DNA of 64,000 nucleotides from positions 1-64,000 of the forward strand of contig NZ_JAIWHV010000018.1 of assembly GCF_020177375.1 (NCBI RefSeq), in the 5' to 3' direction. The first letter of the stretch is position 1, and the number at the start of each line of letters is the position of its first letter. Under the pieces are notes generated by a model. The model saw only the letters and a list, made by a program, of their open reading frames with translations, did no database searches and was not told the origin of the DNA. Shown here piece by piece: positions 1 to 8,446 of the stretch. The DNA comes from Saliphagus infecundisoli (GTDB taxonomy: Archaea > Halobacteriota > Halobacteria > Halobacteriales > Natrialbaceae). A program made the position numbers and the translations under genes.

Positions 1-1
1 T

Positions 2-169
2 ATCGAACGACATGCTCATCTGATCCAGCTGTACCTCATGGTAGAGTTAGGCTATGAACTACCGGATTTAGACGAGTTATTGCTGTGGGCGTCGCGGGAT
101 CCAAATCCACACAGGGAACGGTTACGTGAGCAGATTGAATGGGGTGAGTTCACCTTTGATCACCACTAA
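2..169 (+). CDS. C-terminal end of an unrecognised protein (partial)
   Basis: An open frame enters from the left edge and stops at 167-169, giving about 55 residues. The tail is acidic and helical (WGEFTFDHH at the end) with no motif I recognise. It is separated from the IS110 remnant by only a few bases, so it may be a host gene cut short or the last part of a gene beside the insertion. No function is assigned. Confidence 0.4.
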   Translation: MERHAHLIQLYLMVELGYELPDLDELLLWASRDPNPHRERLREQIEWGEFTFDHH

Positions 170-174
170 ACTAG

Positions 175-525
175 AACGTATGTGCCGCTGTCATTGTTGC
201 TGAAGTCGGTGAAATCGACCGCTTTGACAGCGACAAGCAACTCGTGAGCTACGCTGGGCTTGATCCAATGGTTCACCAGTCTGGCGACAAGGAGATACGT
301 GGCGGTATCAGTAAAGAGGGCTCAGCGCCATTGCGCTGGGCCCTCGTTCAATGTGCAAATATCGCAGTTCGATGTGACGATTACTTCGGGAACTTCTATA
401 CTCGCCTAGAGCAGCGGAAGAACCACCAGATAGCGATTGTTGCTACAGCTCGGAAAATGCTTGTCTCGATCTTCTACATGCTCACACGCAAGGAAATGTA
501 CGATCCACCGGGGGTGAGCGCCTGA
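175..525 (+). pseudogene. IS110-family transposase, C-terminal remnant
   Basis: The frame is open from 175 to the stop at 523-525 and is closed upstream by TAG at 172-174. It encodes the C-terminal Transposase_20 part of IS110-type DEDD recombinases: the stretch around LVSYAGLDP, then an IRGGISKEG-like segment and a conserved ALVQCANIA helix. The N-terminal RNase H-like DEDD domain is missing, so this cannot be an active enzyme. A separate IS110 N-terminal scrap lies at 9424-9516 on the other strand. The two could be halves of one dispersed copy, but nothing here proves it. Confidence 0.7.
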
Positions 526-736
526 GGGACTGGCCGTCCCTCAGGCACGATTTGTGTGAGCTACCAACAGCAACTGCACCGCACACAAGAATTCCTCCGC
601 CTACCAGATATTCCATTTCTCGAAGTCACCGCCTTCCGCCGATCCTCAGCATTTCATCGGGTGAGCGGGCCCCTCACCCGAACTATTATCATCAATCACC
701 TGGTAAGGTCGGTTGCAGGATTTTCATAGCTCCATC

Positions 737-1009
737 TCATAGCTTGAGCATCTCACGTCCTGGATCGTTGCCTCGGTCGTCGTTGGTAATTGCAACGACG
801 AGCCGCAGGCAGAGCGCAAAGAACGCTTGTATTCGTGTGTGGACGCGGCCTCGGGCGCGGACGTGCCTGAGGCCGCAGTCCTTGACCACGTCGTTCGTTC
901 GTTCGTTCAATCCCTGTACGGTGGTTGTACATCCGCTCGAATCGGTGAACAGGGGTTTATAGCTCTTCATCAAATCTACCGGATCGAGGTGTATATTGTC
1001 TGAATTCAC
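737..1009 (-). pseudogene. Transposase remnant, C-terminal part
   Basis: A minus-strand frame of about 90 residues contains ERTNDVVKDCGLRHVRARG followed by a hydrophobic ALCLRLVVAITN helix, which resembles the C-terminus of haloarchaeal DDE transposases. It ends next to the left end of the ISH3-type element at 1048. The fragment at 2655-3195, on the same strand on the other side of that element, looks like the N-terminal part of the same kind of transposase. ISH3-A therefore probably landed in an already decaying transposase gene. The exact IS family is not certain, and the middle of the gene is absent. Confidence 0.45.
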
Positions 1010-1120
1010 GGACCAGCGGTACAGGAAATAATATGTCTATCTAAAGTCGGTAGTTCCCATAGAGTTAGCGGATAGTCAGAACTGACACGGTTAGATTCTC
1101 AGGAAGCGTCTGGATGGTGT

Positions 1121-2448
1121 ATGAAGTTCCTCTACCATCCAGACACCGTTCTTACGGCCTCTGACCTTGAAAGCGTAGCGCTTGACCTTCTCTCCGAGAT
1201 CCCGATCCCCGGAGTCGAAGGCTGCGGCTTCGACTCCGGGATCATCCGAGAGACACTGCTCCAAGCCGCTGTCGACCAGAAGTCCATCAAGGCAGTCACC
1301 GACAGCACTCTCGGAACGTATTCCGATGACTACACGCTTGCCCAACTTCACACGGTCCGGCCTGCTGCCCTCGAAACAATCGCGAACCGCCTTCTCTGCC
1401 AGCAAGCGGCGATGATCCTCGGCGCCGGGCCGAGGATCATCTGCCTCGACTTCGTCGATATCCATTATCACGGCTGTCCACACGCTGACGCTAGCGAACT
1501 CTGTCACACGAAGCCTCGCGATGGCACCTCCCAGTGCCATCGCTACCTCGCTGGGTTCGTTCTCTGTCGAGCCAAACCACTCGTCGTCGCGGTCACACCC
1601 GTCCGGAGTGATGAATTGAAGAGCGACGCGGTCGAGCGAGTGCTCGACCACGTCGCGGCCCTTCCGTTTGACGTCGCTGGCGTTCTCGCCGACCGTGGAT
1701 TCTACGACGGAACGTCGATCGAGCGACTGGATGCAGCCGCACCAGTCGCTCTCCCGATCATCCGCCGTGGAAAGCGAATGGCCGAGAAACTCGATACGAC
1801 GGTATCCTACTGGACGGAGTACGTGATGTACGAGGGGAGCGAGCGGGAACTGGAGTGATTAGCGCAATGGATGAATACGCATCACAGGCTCCAGCTCAAA
1901 GCGCTTCTCACCACGAGTGGATTTCCCGATTAAACAAGCCTCCGAGCGTCGCTGAGAACTAAATCGCCACGTTCCTTCTGAATATTCAAGTGTTGCAGTG
2001 ACCACTCCGCTTCCCGCTCGCGGTCTGTGTCTCTTACCAGCAGGGCAATCGAGGCAAACACGGCTTGCTCGTTCGGGCGTACGTGGCGTGCGATCTGACC
2101 GATTACACGCCGAAAGACGTCGAAGCTCTCTATCAAAAACGCTCGGCGATCGAGACAGCCTTTCGGACGATGCGAGAAGCGCGTGCACGAACCAGCACGA
2201 CTGATCCAGCCGTACGGTTGTTATTCGTCCTGGTGAGCTTCCTGTTGCGGAATCTCTGGGTGATCGTTCGATGGGGCGTGCTCGCCACGCCGCGGCGCGG
2301 CGGGCGAGCACTGCCGGTCTGGTTCCGATTCGAGGTGTTCCGAGAATGGATCGACCACGCTCTTGATGAAACCCTCCGCCGGAAGTGGGAAGCTCCAACC
2401 AACCGAAGCGGGATCCCGGCGACCTTCAGTCAGCTGGACGCGGGCTGA
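1121..2448 (+). pseudogene. ISH3-family transposase, interrupted by a 155-bp MITE
   Basis: The DDE transposase reads from 1121 to 1852, is broken by the insertion at 1853-2007, and continues from 2008 to the stop at 2446-2448. Removing the insertion restores one uninterrupted frame of 390 residues, the usual size for this family. Catalytic landmarks are LDFVDIHYHG, the ADRGFYDG segment before the break and SAIETAFRTM after it. The corresponding gene of the copy at 16763-20623 is uninterrupted at this site and shows what the target looked like. With the MITE, translation ends at the TGA at 1857-1859, inside the insertion. Confidence 0.85.
1853..2007. mobile_element. 155-bp miniature inverted-repeat element (MITE copy 1)
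   Basis: The element has imperfect terminal inverted repeats of about 27 bp: GAGTGATTAGCGCAATGG at one end and, read inward from the other, GAGTGGTCACTGCAACAC; both continue into a shared TGAATA. It differs at one base from the copy at 19199-19353, which lies in the opposite orientation. There is no coding capacity. The sequence on either side joins exactly into the uninterrupted transposase, so no target duplication was made. The insertion lies at the centre of an 11-bp perfect inverted repeat of the target (arms 1839-1849 and 2011-2021). Confidence 0.9.
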
Positions 2449-2654
2449 GATCGCCCGCATCCAGCGCCAACCAGTACTGAAGCGACGGCTCCGCACTTTC
2501 TCTGGGTCGACGGCTCTCTCACTTCCGTGAGATCGCCGTCTGAGCGTGGCTCAGTGAATTACTTGGTCTGATCTCCCGCAGCTTCCTCCAGAAATCGAGT
2601 CAACGATCAAGGTTGATGGGAACTACCGAAAGTGGCAATATACTGGAGGCCCTC

Positions 2655-3195
2655 TTAGAATTCCGTGCACCAGGTGCACAGCTTTCTTAGACTGTTATAG
2701 CCCTCTTGAGAATTAACTTTCAAACCTTCTCCGAGCCATTCGAAAACATCGTCGATTACGGGTTCGAGATCGGTCGATCGTGTCTCTGGACGGTGGTTTG
2801 TCGAGTCCACAGTAGTACCAAACGAGAGTGTGCTGGAGTTCTCGAGTGACTGGGCGTGTGCCGTAGATATTCTTGTAGTAGCAGTGTAGAAAGCCGCAAA
2901 AGAGATCGGGTGGCTGATGAACTCGTGCTCGCCCCCGTTCGAGTAATTGGCGTAACCTTTGCACGTCCAAGCTCTGCAAACTGCATCTCCTCGTCCCGTC
3001 GGTCCCAGCCTTGACGACCACGTGTTCAAACGTTACGCAGACCACTCCATCGGGGGCGAGCACGTCGTACTTCTGGAGAAACTCGAACTCAAGATGTTCG
3101 AACAGCGGTACTGTCTCTGTCGCCGCCGCATTCAAGAACTCGTCGACCGAACCCACGTTTTGCAGTGCATTGGAGCTGCTGGACACAGTTTCCAA
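2655..3195 (-). pseudogene. Transposase remnant, N-terminal part, frameshifted
   Basis: The minus-strand frame from 3195 reads like a haloarchaeal DDE-transposase N-terminus: a DLFCGFLHCYY segment, then VTRELQHTLVWYYCGLDKPP and SRDTID. A frameshift near 2775 moves the continuation (DLEPVIDDVFEWLGEG) to another frame, which stops at 2655-2657. It carries no catalytic core. It probably forms one relic with the fragment at 737-1009, split by ISH3-A. The family is unresolved. Confidence 0.45.
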
Positions 3196-3349
3196 ACCCT
3201 GCGGCCTCCCTTGGGAGGGTTTCTATGACACGCTCATTGTTGTAACTCTCCTTGGATGTATCGTCGAAAACCGCGTCGCGAGCCGGTTATCCGCCGGCTG
3301 TCGTCGCGTGTGATAGGTTCAGGCCCGCTCTTTCAGGGCGAGGAGGATT

Positions 3350-4585
3350 TCACGTTGTATCCCCGAGAGCGCGCACCGATTTCTTCGCCGCTCGGCGGAG
3401 TGTTTGGTTTGACTTCACCACTCCCTGGAGCGTCGGGTTTGAGGCAGCCGACTCGACGACGCTCCGGAGCTTGTTCGCTGGCCCGACCTTGCCGCGGGCC
3501 AGGACTCTTGCTCGTGCCGGGAACTCGAAGTTCTGTTCCTCAGCGAAGGTCACAATCTCCTCCAAGAGTGGGTCGTCGCTCGCCAGAACCTCTGCCATGT
3601 ACTGCTCGCGCCCATCGCGGTAGGCTCGAAGATCGAAGACCTCTGTGTACCGGTCTAGAAGGCCTGCGATCTCGAGCGTGAGGAGCGTGCGTCGGCACTT
3701 CCAACAGTCCGAACAATTGGAAGCCGAATCTGGCCGTGCGCAAATATCCAGCGACTCATGCGAGTCCACAATATCCGACACGATGAGGGTTTTCTCAACT
3801 CGCGTGTACTCGCACCCTACGTCTCGGGTCTCGATCCCATCCGTCGATAAGAGCGGGAGGCCGACCGGATCGGTGTAGGCCATATCATACGTCGGTTTAA
3901 CGCAAATCTCCTCGTAGTCAAAGGTCGACCCATAGAGGAACGTCCCGATCCCGCCCTGGAGTAAGAGCGCCACCGCGGTATTACGCACTGTATGCGTTTT
4001 CTGGAAGGTGAATCCGTCATAAAACGCATCCATGTTGGAGTTGACGGCGACGGATGGAAGGCCGATCTTCTCGATCGTCCGTTGAAGACGCTCGTACCGC
4101 TCCCGAAATAACTGCTCGCCCCCGTCGCCGTGCGACCCGACGTTGTTATACAAGAGGTGGGTTATCGTTGAGTCCGCCCGATCGTCGTTGTAATAGTAAT
4201 CCGCAAGCACAGCAAACGAGTCGATGCCGGCAGAGAACCCGGTCGCAACGCCAGAGGCTTGGCCCTGGGTGGGTTGAACGCTATTGGCGTGGATCTCTAT
4301 CGAACTAAGTGAAGGGATAACGGCCTTGAGAAATGCTTGGTATGGCCGCGAGAGGCTGTAGTACAATCGTTCAGAGACGGTCCCCGCGATGTGGATGTCC
4401 TCGTCACGCTCCATCGCCGGGATCAAAAGGGCCAACAGAGCACTATCCGACCGCTCGGAGAGCAACCCCTCGAACTCGGAGTCAACGGCGAACCAGAGGG
4501 TGTCCGGAGCCCAACTCGACGTGACCGAAAACCGGCACCGTGTTTCCCCCTCCCGATGTGTTATCTGTGGGGTTGTAATCTGCAT
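3350..4585 (-). CDS. PP-loop (HUP-type) ATPase-like protein of a glycan locus
   Basis: This is an intact 411-residue protein. Residues 118-123 read SAGIDS, a variant of the SGGxDS PP-loop that binds ATP in N-type ATP pyrophosphatases such as asparagine synthase, QueC and N-acetyl sugar amidotransferases. Cys282, Cys291, Cys294 and Cys297 (C-x8-C-x2-C-x2-C) resemble a small zinc site like those of QueC/WbpG-type enzymes. The N-terminal 100 residues are unassigned. It is the only non-mobile gene in the first 9.7 kb and probably belongs to the surface-glycan locus from which IS elements have separated it. A sugar-modifying amidotransferase or adenylating role is inference; the substrate cannot be read. 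The start is the ATG at 4583-4585. Confidence 0.65.
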   Translation of the reverse strand: MQITTPQITHREGETRCRFSVTSSWAPDTLWFAVDSEFEGLLSERSDSALLALLIPAMERDEDIHIAGTVSERLYYSLSRPYQAFLKAVIPSLSSIEIHANSVQPTQGQASGVATGFSAGIDSFAVLADYYYNDDRADSTITHLLYNNVGSHGDGGEQLFRERYERLQRTIEKIGLPSVAVNSNMDAFYDGFTFQKTHTVRNTAVALLLQGGIGTFLYGSTFDYEEICVKPTYDMAYTDPVGLPLLSTDGIETRDVGCEYTRVEKTLIVSDIVDSHESLDICARPDSASNCSDCWKCRRTLLTLEIAGLLDRYTEVFDLRAYRDGREQYMAEVLASDDPLLEEIVTFAEEQNFEFPARARVLARGKVGPANKLRSVVESAASNPTLQGVVKSNQTLRRAAKKSVRALGDTT

Positions 4586-4867
4586 GGGGGTGGTGTATAT
4601 CGTAGCAGTAATTAACAGTTTCTCATCGAACTATGTGATTTCGATTCTCCCCCTAATACTCACAGACAGAAGTACGTGAAGACATCTGGTATCTCGATGC
4701 TGTCAAGCGCGGTAAGTGCGGTATCACGGAGGTCGTCCAGTGATTCGAACAGGCGGCCGAGTGCTTGATCGAGTTGTCGCCAACACTCCTCCGCGGGGTT
4801 CAGCTCCAATGAACCCCGCGGGAGATAACACAATTCGATCGGTGTATCTTCGACGAACTCCTACACT

Positions 4868-6269
4868 CAGTACCTCACAAAGCCGGTTAGTTGAGACGTC
4901 CGCTTGCTGAAGATGTGTCCAAACAACCACAACAAGCGGACGATGAAATCCACGAGGACCAGCTCCTTAATTTTCTGGTCAATGCTCTCACCGGTGCATT
5001 CACGCTAGACCTCGGTGAGAACGCAGAAATCGATCCAGAGGATATCTTCGAGGTCCTCGTCGGCGCTACCGCCGACGGGACCTCGATCTCCACGCTCTGC
5101 GAGAAGAGTGAAGACGCACCCTCTGGCAACGGCATTCTCCATCATCTCCGGACCAAGTTCGACCTCGAAACCGTCGAATCGACCGGGAACACGCTTCTCC
5201 AACAGGACGTTCTCGAAACCCTCCCTGAGCAGGTGGAGGTCGTCGCTGACCTCCACCTGCGACCCTACTACGGTGACGAAGACGAGACAGATGGCCTCTA
5301 CTACAACGAGGCCAAAGCAGGAACGACCGCATTCCACGCCTACGCCACACTCTACGCACGCGTGAACAACAAGCGATACACCTTGGCGGTGCGCCGTCTC
5401 ACCGACGGCGACACCGCCAGCGATGTTCTCGCTGAGTTTCTTGGACTGCTCGAGAAATTCGAATTCGACGTCAAAGCGGCCTATCTCGACAGTGGCTTCT
5501 ACGACGGAAAGTGTCTCACGTTGCTCCAAGCGCACAATTTCGCGTACATCGTCCCGATCATCAAGTGGGGCAGCAAGATCAAGACCGAACTCAGCCAGGG
5601 TTGGAGTCGTGAGATCTCTCACGATCTCACGACGTCCTATGGCGAGCACGAGTGGACCGTCGAATTCCCGGTCATGATCGACTGTACGTACAAGAACGGT
5701 CGATACGACGAACACGGGGTGGCGCGTCACGGCTACGCCGTCGACGCGCCGTTCATCGACGAGCCACGACAGGCTCGATCCCACTACAGCAAACGCTTCG
5801 GGATCGAAGCCAGCTACCGTCTCTCCGAGTCAACGCTGATCTCGACGACAACGCAAGATCCGACGAGACGGCTGTTGTTCGTCGTGTTGAGCCTGCTATT
5901 CCAAAACGTCTGGCGGTACCTGCACTGGAAATATGTGGCGACGCCCCGCCGGGGCGGGCGTCGCCTCTGGTGGTGGCCTTTCGAAGAGTTCGTCGACATG
6001 GTAATTAGGGCAGCGTGGACGGCCCTCGCAGCGCGTCGGGCCGTCCCCGCAAACCGGCCACCGGATGACCGATTCCACCGGTAACTGGTGACCGAGCCCG
6101 CCCTGCCGATCAGTGGCAACGCCGTCGCGTCGGCGGCTGACCGCCGCCGACTGCGACGCTTCCTCGTCTCCTGACGCCGGGATGGATCGTTGGAGCACAC
6201 GTCCAGCCCAGGTTCGTCGGTAACTCACGCTTCAGCGGCAGTGAGCTGAGGACGCTTTGTGAGGTACTG
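4868..6269 (+). mobile_element. Intact ISH3-family insertion sequence (copy C)
   Basis: The 1402-bp element has a 16-bp perfect terminal inverted repeat, CAGTACCTCACAAAGC at 4868 and its complement ending at 6269. It is flanked by the 5-bp duplication ACACT (4863-4867 and 6270-6274). It sits inside an older IS630 remnant. It carries one intact transposase and a hairpin near its right end (a GTCGGCGGC inverted repeat around 6130-6155). It looks potentially active. Confidence 0.88.
4915..6084 (+). CDS. ISH3-family transposase (intact)
   Basis: The 389-residue DDE transposase catalyses cut-and-paste of its own element. Landmarks are VADLHLRPYYGDEDE (first Asp), YLDSGFYDGK (second Asp), RFGIEASYR (Glu) and the C-terminal WRYLHWKYVATPRRGGR block seen in all ISH3-type copies of this window. 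I chose the GTG at 4915; a TTG at 4891 would add eight residues. It is a relative of the broken gene at 17242-19703 and a more distant one of the copies at 1121 and 16763. No lesions are seen. Confidence 0.88.
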   Translation: MSKQPQQADDEIHEDQLLNFLVNALTGAFTLDLGENAEIDPEDIFEVLVGATADGTSISTLCEKSEDAPSGNGILHHLRTKFDLETVESTGNTLLQQDVLETLPEQVEVVADLHLRPYYGDEDETDGLYYNEAKAGTTAFHAYATLYARVNNKRYTLAVRRLTDGDTASDVLAEFLGLLEKFEFDVKAAYLDSGFYDGKCLTLLQAHNFAYIVPIIKWGSKIKTELSQGWSREISHDLTTSYGEHEWTVEFPVMIDCTYKNGRYDEHGVARHGYAVDAPFIDEPRQARSHYSKRFGIEASYRLSESTLISTTTQDPTRRLLFVVLSLLFQNVWRYLHWKYVATPRRGGRRLWWWPFEEFVDMVIRAAWTALAARRAVPANRPPDDRFHR

Positions 6270-6530
6270 ACACTCTGTTCGCTGTGAAATATAAGGCGTT
6301 ATCCAGGACAACGCAGATTTTCTCACCGAATTCGGTCTGGAGTGCGTCCAACAGCCGAATCGTGGTATCGCTATTGAACTTCTCTTCACACGGGAGAAAG
6401 AACGTCTAGTGGACCTGCCAGTTAATTCGTACCCAGTAACTGTCCTCGTGTGGAGCGTCGCTACCGAAGGTAAACCTGAGCGGCACAGTCAAAACACGCT
6501 TCGGGTGAACTGACTCCCGAGCCGTCGAAG

Positions 6531-7330
6531 GAGTGGTCGGCGCTATGTTTGAATCTACAGCGAGCGTATAGGCAGTGATGAAGACAACTCGCCGGACGGA
6601 AGTTGTGGGGCATCTGTCGGAAGAACAGCTCGATGAGGCGATTGACGATGCCCAGAAGGCGGATGAGACGCGTCTCGTCCGGCGACTCTGTTTCATCAAG
6701 AACGTCTTTCTCGGCGACACCGACGAAATGGCCGCACGACGTGTTGGTGCCTCCCAACCAACCGGCGGACGCTAGCTCAAAGCATGGAACGAACGTGGGG
6801 TCGATGGACTACGTCCGCGCTTCGCGGGCGGACCGCCCGCGAAGCTCTCCGCTGATCAGCTTGAGGAGTTCTTCTCTCTCCTCAAAGAGGGCCAACCATG
6901 GACGCCACAGGAAATCGACGACCTTCTCTGGGACCGCTACGGCGTCACGTACGACCGGGCACATCTCACTCGAATTCTTCGTTCTGACGGCATGCAGTAC
7001 GCGAAACCACGACCGATGGATCCGCGACAATCACCCGATGCTGAAGCGGATTTTCGTGAGCGCCTGGGAGAGGCGCTCACGAAGGAGACTGATGAGGAGC
7101 CACTCGTTCTCGGCTTCTTCGACGCCTCGTGGCCACAGCCGTTCGAGAACTCTCAGCGGATGTGGTCGTACGATTGGACCGTCGAAATCGACAAACCGCT
7201 GGTCACGGTTCCCTGGAAAACGCTCGGCTTCTACGCACTTCTCGGCACAAGCACGCTTATTTTCCGAGAACGGACGACCAAGGAGAGTATCTGTGCGGCC
7301 TTAGAGGCGATTCGCGAGCAGAATCCGGTC
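6531..7330 (+). pseudogene. IS630-like transposase fragment with its left terminal repeat
   Basis: The fragment begins at 6531 with GAGTGGTCGGCGCTATG, followed by TGAATC, which closely matches the ends of the three miniature elements in this window. The transposase starts at 6578 (KTTRRTEVVGHLSEEQLDE), is broken by one in-frame TAG at 6773-6775 where relatives have Trp, and continues in the same frame through QPWTPQEIDDLLWDRYGV (HTH region) and LVLGFFDASWPQPF. It is cut at 7330 by the IS630 at 7333, so its catalytic C-terminus and right end are missing. It is the only candidate parent of the MITEs visible here. Confidence 0.72.
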
Positions 7331-7506
7331 TAATGACTAAGATAATTTTTGAAAGTCAAGGAATCTCTCACACCACTTCTTTGCGAAACTGATTCGCTGC
7401 GTTATTTTCTCGAACGTCTCTTGAACGAGCTCTTTGAACTCGTCTTCGTTCTCAACGACGATCGGTGCCATCGTCCACTTGAGAAAGTCCCAGACTTTCT
7501 CAATTG

Positions 7507-8446
7507 GGCTCTGTTGAATCACTAGACGGCGGCGGGATCGATCGCTAATTCAAAGGAGCTGAAGCGGGAGACTTCGGTTGCCTATGACCCAAATCTCCCG
7601 CTTCATCAGGGAGGTTGTGCCGGTTGCTCAAAACGTTACTGGCGATGGAGACGAATCCGCCGCCCCGGAAGGTGGCAGCGGATTCGCCGACTACGCACTT
7701 GTTTCTCTCCACTGTCTGCGGATTTACCTCGATGCGTCCTACCGGATGACGATCGACTTGTTGAAAGAGATGCCACAAATAACCGGGGAGATCGGCCGCG
7801 CTGAGGCCGATCTCCCCTCACCATCCACGTTGTGTAAAGCGTTCGACCGGATCAGTATGAGCGTCTGTCGAGTGTTGCTGCGCCAGTCGGCGCAGCTCCA
7901 CGACCCGTCCGAACACGGCGCGATCGACGCAACGTTCTATGAACGGTCAGCTGCGAGCCGCCACTACTGCCAGCGAATCAGCTACCGCGTTCAGAAGCTG
8001 AAGGTCACGAAACTCGTCGATACTGAGTCTCAAGCCGTCCTCGACGTTCACTGTTCGACGACCCGGGAAGGAAGCGATGCAGATCTCTGTGAGCAGATCG
8101 CCCGCCGGAACGCGGGCGATCTGCGGTCTCTGGCCGCCGATAAGGGCTACGACAAGCAGGCGCTCCGCACTGCACTCCGCGAACTCGGCATCAGACCGCT
8201 GATCAAGCACCGCATCTTCGCCCCATACGACCACGCACACAACGCCAGAATCGACGAACAACGCTACAATCAGCGCTCTATGACCGAGACGGTGAATTCA
8301 GCTGTCAAGCGCTCGCTCGGCTTCGCCGTGCGAGCGCGTTCCTGGTTCCGTGAGTTCCGCGAGATTGCGCTGATGTGTGTCGTCTATAACATCAAGCGAG
8401 CTGTGAAGCAGTGAATTCCACCGCCCTATGGCGATTCAACAGAGCC
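7507..8446 (+). mobile_element. IS5-family (ISH1 group) insertion sequence
   Basis: The 940-bp element has a 14-bp perfect inverted repeat, GGCTCTGTTGAATC at 7507 and its complement ending at 8446. It is flanked by the 8-bp duplication CTCAATTG (7499-7506 and 8447-8454), the duplication size known for the ISH1 group. It has inserted into the IS630 transposase D1. The transposase is intact, so this is probably the youngest layer here. Confidence 0.88.
7584..8414 (+). CDS. IS5-family (ISH1-type) transposase
   Basis: This is a 276-residue DDE transposase. GAIDATFYE supplies the first Asp, AADKGYDK the second, and RSMTETVNSAVKR the Glu. The helical N-terminus with YALVSLHCLRIYL is typical of haloarchaeal IS5 enzymes. 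The ATG at 7584 is preferred over the TTG at 7578. No frameshift or stop is present and both element ends are intact, so mobility is plausible. Confidence 0.88.
   Translation: MTQISRFIREVVPVAQNVTGDGDESAAPEGGSGFADYALVSLHCLRIYLDASYRMTIDLLKEMPQITGEIGRAEADLPSPSTLCKAFDRISMSVCRVLLRQSAQLHDPSEHGAIDATFYERSAASRHYCQRISYRVQKLKVTKLVDTESQAVLDVHCSTTREGSDADLCEQIARRNAGDLRSLAADKGYDKQALRTALRELGIRPLIKHRIFAPYDHAHNARIDEQRYNQRSMTETVNSAVKRSLGFAVRARSWFREFREIALMCVVYNIKRAVKQ

Larger units (their letters stand above)
1048..2628 (+). mobile_element. ISH3-family insertion sequence (copy A), carrying a MITE
   Basis: The inverted ends CGGTAGTTCCCAT and ATGGGAACTACCG bound the element. It is flanked by the 5-bp direct repeat AAAGT at 1043-1047 and 2629-2633, the duplication size typical of the ISH3 family. 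The total is 1581 bp, of which 155 bp are an inserted miniature element (1853-2007), leaving 1426 bp. A second copy with the same ends, flanked by ATAGT repeats, spans 16693-20804. Its transposase is interrupted, so it is not autonomous as it stands. Confidence 0.85.
4660..6530 (-). pseudogene. IS630-family transposase remnant split by an ISH3 element
   Basis: Two minus-strand pieces join when the ISH3-type element at 4868-6269 is removed. The first piece (6530 down to 6270) contains HEDSYWVRINWQVH, an in-frame stop, then FGEKICVVLDNALYF with the second catalytic Asp. The second piece (4862 down to 4660) contains LPRGSLELNPAEECWRQLD with the catalytic Glu, and ends at TGA. Stops and frame breaks make it non-functional, and its N-terminus is replaced by the IS630-like fragment starting at 6531. 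It differs in sequence from the IS630 copies at 7333 and 17808, so it represents a separate, older IS630 lineage. Confidence 0.65.

Noticed and set aside
3196-3349. Possible IS200/IS605 right end (hairpin GCCC, CTCTTTCA, GGGC near 3324)
   Set aside because: It recalls the end of haloarchaeal TnpB elements, but no TnpB coding remnant or partner end could be read, so it is not listed as a feature.
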